5,205 nt of DNA from Spirochaetaceae bacterium. Lineage in GTDB: Bacteria; Spirochaetota; Spirochaetia; Treponematales; Breznakiellaceae. The stretch's first letter is position 1. Each line of letters begins with the position of its first letter. Under the pieces are notes generated by a model. It saw only the letters and a list, made by a program, of their open reading frames with translations. It was not told the origin of the DNA and made no database searches. A program made the translations under genes and the position numbers. Positions 5,106 through 5,205 of this stretch are shown one piece after another. Location of the stretch: positions 1-5,205 of the forward strand of contig JAISOO010000039.1 in NCBI GenBank assembly GCA_031275595.1, written 5' to 3'.

Positions 5106-5205
5106 ATGAAAATTTCCCTGCTTCCCCTGGATTCAAGACCCTGTAATACCCTGTTCCCCCAAAAACTGGCGGCCATTGCCGGCTTATCCCTCAACATGCC
5201 GGATC
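5106..5205 (+). CDS. DUF4127-family protein, N-terminal fragment cut by the window end
   Basis: Only 33 codons are visible. The start MKISLLPLDSRPCNTLFPQK matches the N-terminal signature of DUF4127 proteins as I remember it (a hydrophobic strand, then LPLD-x-RP-x-N and FP). The family is roughly 500 residues long and its function is uncharacterised. ATG 5106 is preferred because AGGAG at 5091-5095 lies ten bases upstream. ATG 5097 is in frame, would add three residues (MRR) and overlaps the TGA of the small leader frame, but it sits only one base after the AGGAG. The gene follows the HyuA-like gene by 60 bp on the same strand and probably belongs to its operon. Its role there is unknown. Confidence 0.75.
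   Translation, partial: MKISLLPLDSRPCNTLFPQKLAAIAGLSLNMPD

Overview
The window looks like a piece of spirochaete chromosome. The best guess is a termite-gut-type Treponema. This rests on the roughly balanced base composition, the style of the proteins, and a 48-bp palindromic repeat inside a gene of a kind I associate with those genomes. The assignment is inference, because no rRNA or marker gene is present. All recognisable genes lie on the + strand.

Left block (1-1300): two tightly packed genes. The first encodes a pentapeptide-repeat protein with an N-terminal Cys/His cluster that resembles a small zinc-binding motif. The second starts on the base after the first gene's stop codon and encodes a metallo-beta-lactamase (MBL)-fold protein. 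It carries an in-frame palindromic DNA element near its N-terminus and lacks the aspartate of the HxHxDH metal motif.

Middle (1301-1557): a 257-bp gap. It holds two AT-rich inverted repeats, a short stretch that reads like the tail of a decayed protein gene, and a strong Shine-Dalgarno site for the next gene. I see no convincing terminator.

Right block (1558-5205): an apparent operon of three genes. The first is a 429-residue membrane permease resembling the IT/CitMHS/GntP-type carriers. The second is a hydantoinase/oxoprolinase-family (HyuA-like, ASKHA-fold) gene, split by a one-base frameshift in a G7A6 tract. The third is the 5' end of a gene whose N-terminus matches DUF4127 as I remember it, cut by the window edge. 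A hairpin and a 15-codon reading frame sit just before the DUF4127 gene and partly cover its ribosome-binding site.

The likely theme of the right block is uptake of a small organic acid, amide or lactam by the permease and ATP-dependent processing by the HyuA-like protein, with an unknown contribution from DUF4127. No HyuB partner is visible. The left block is probably a separate transcription unit.
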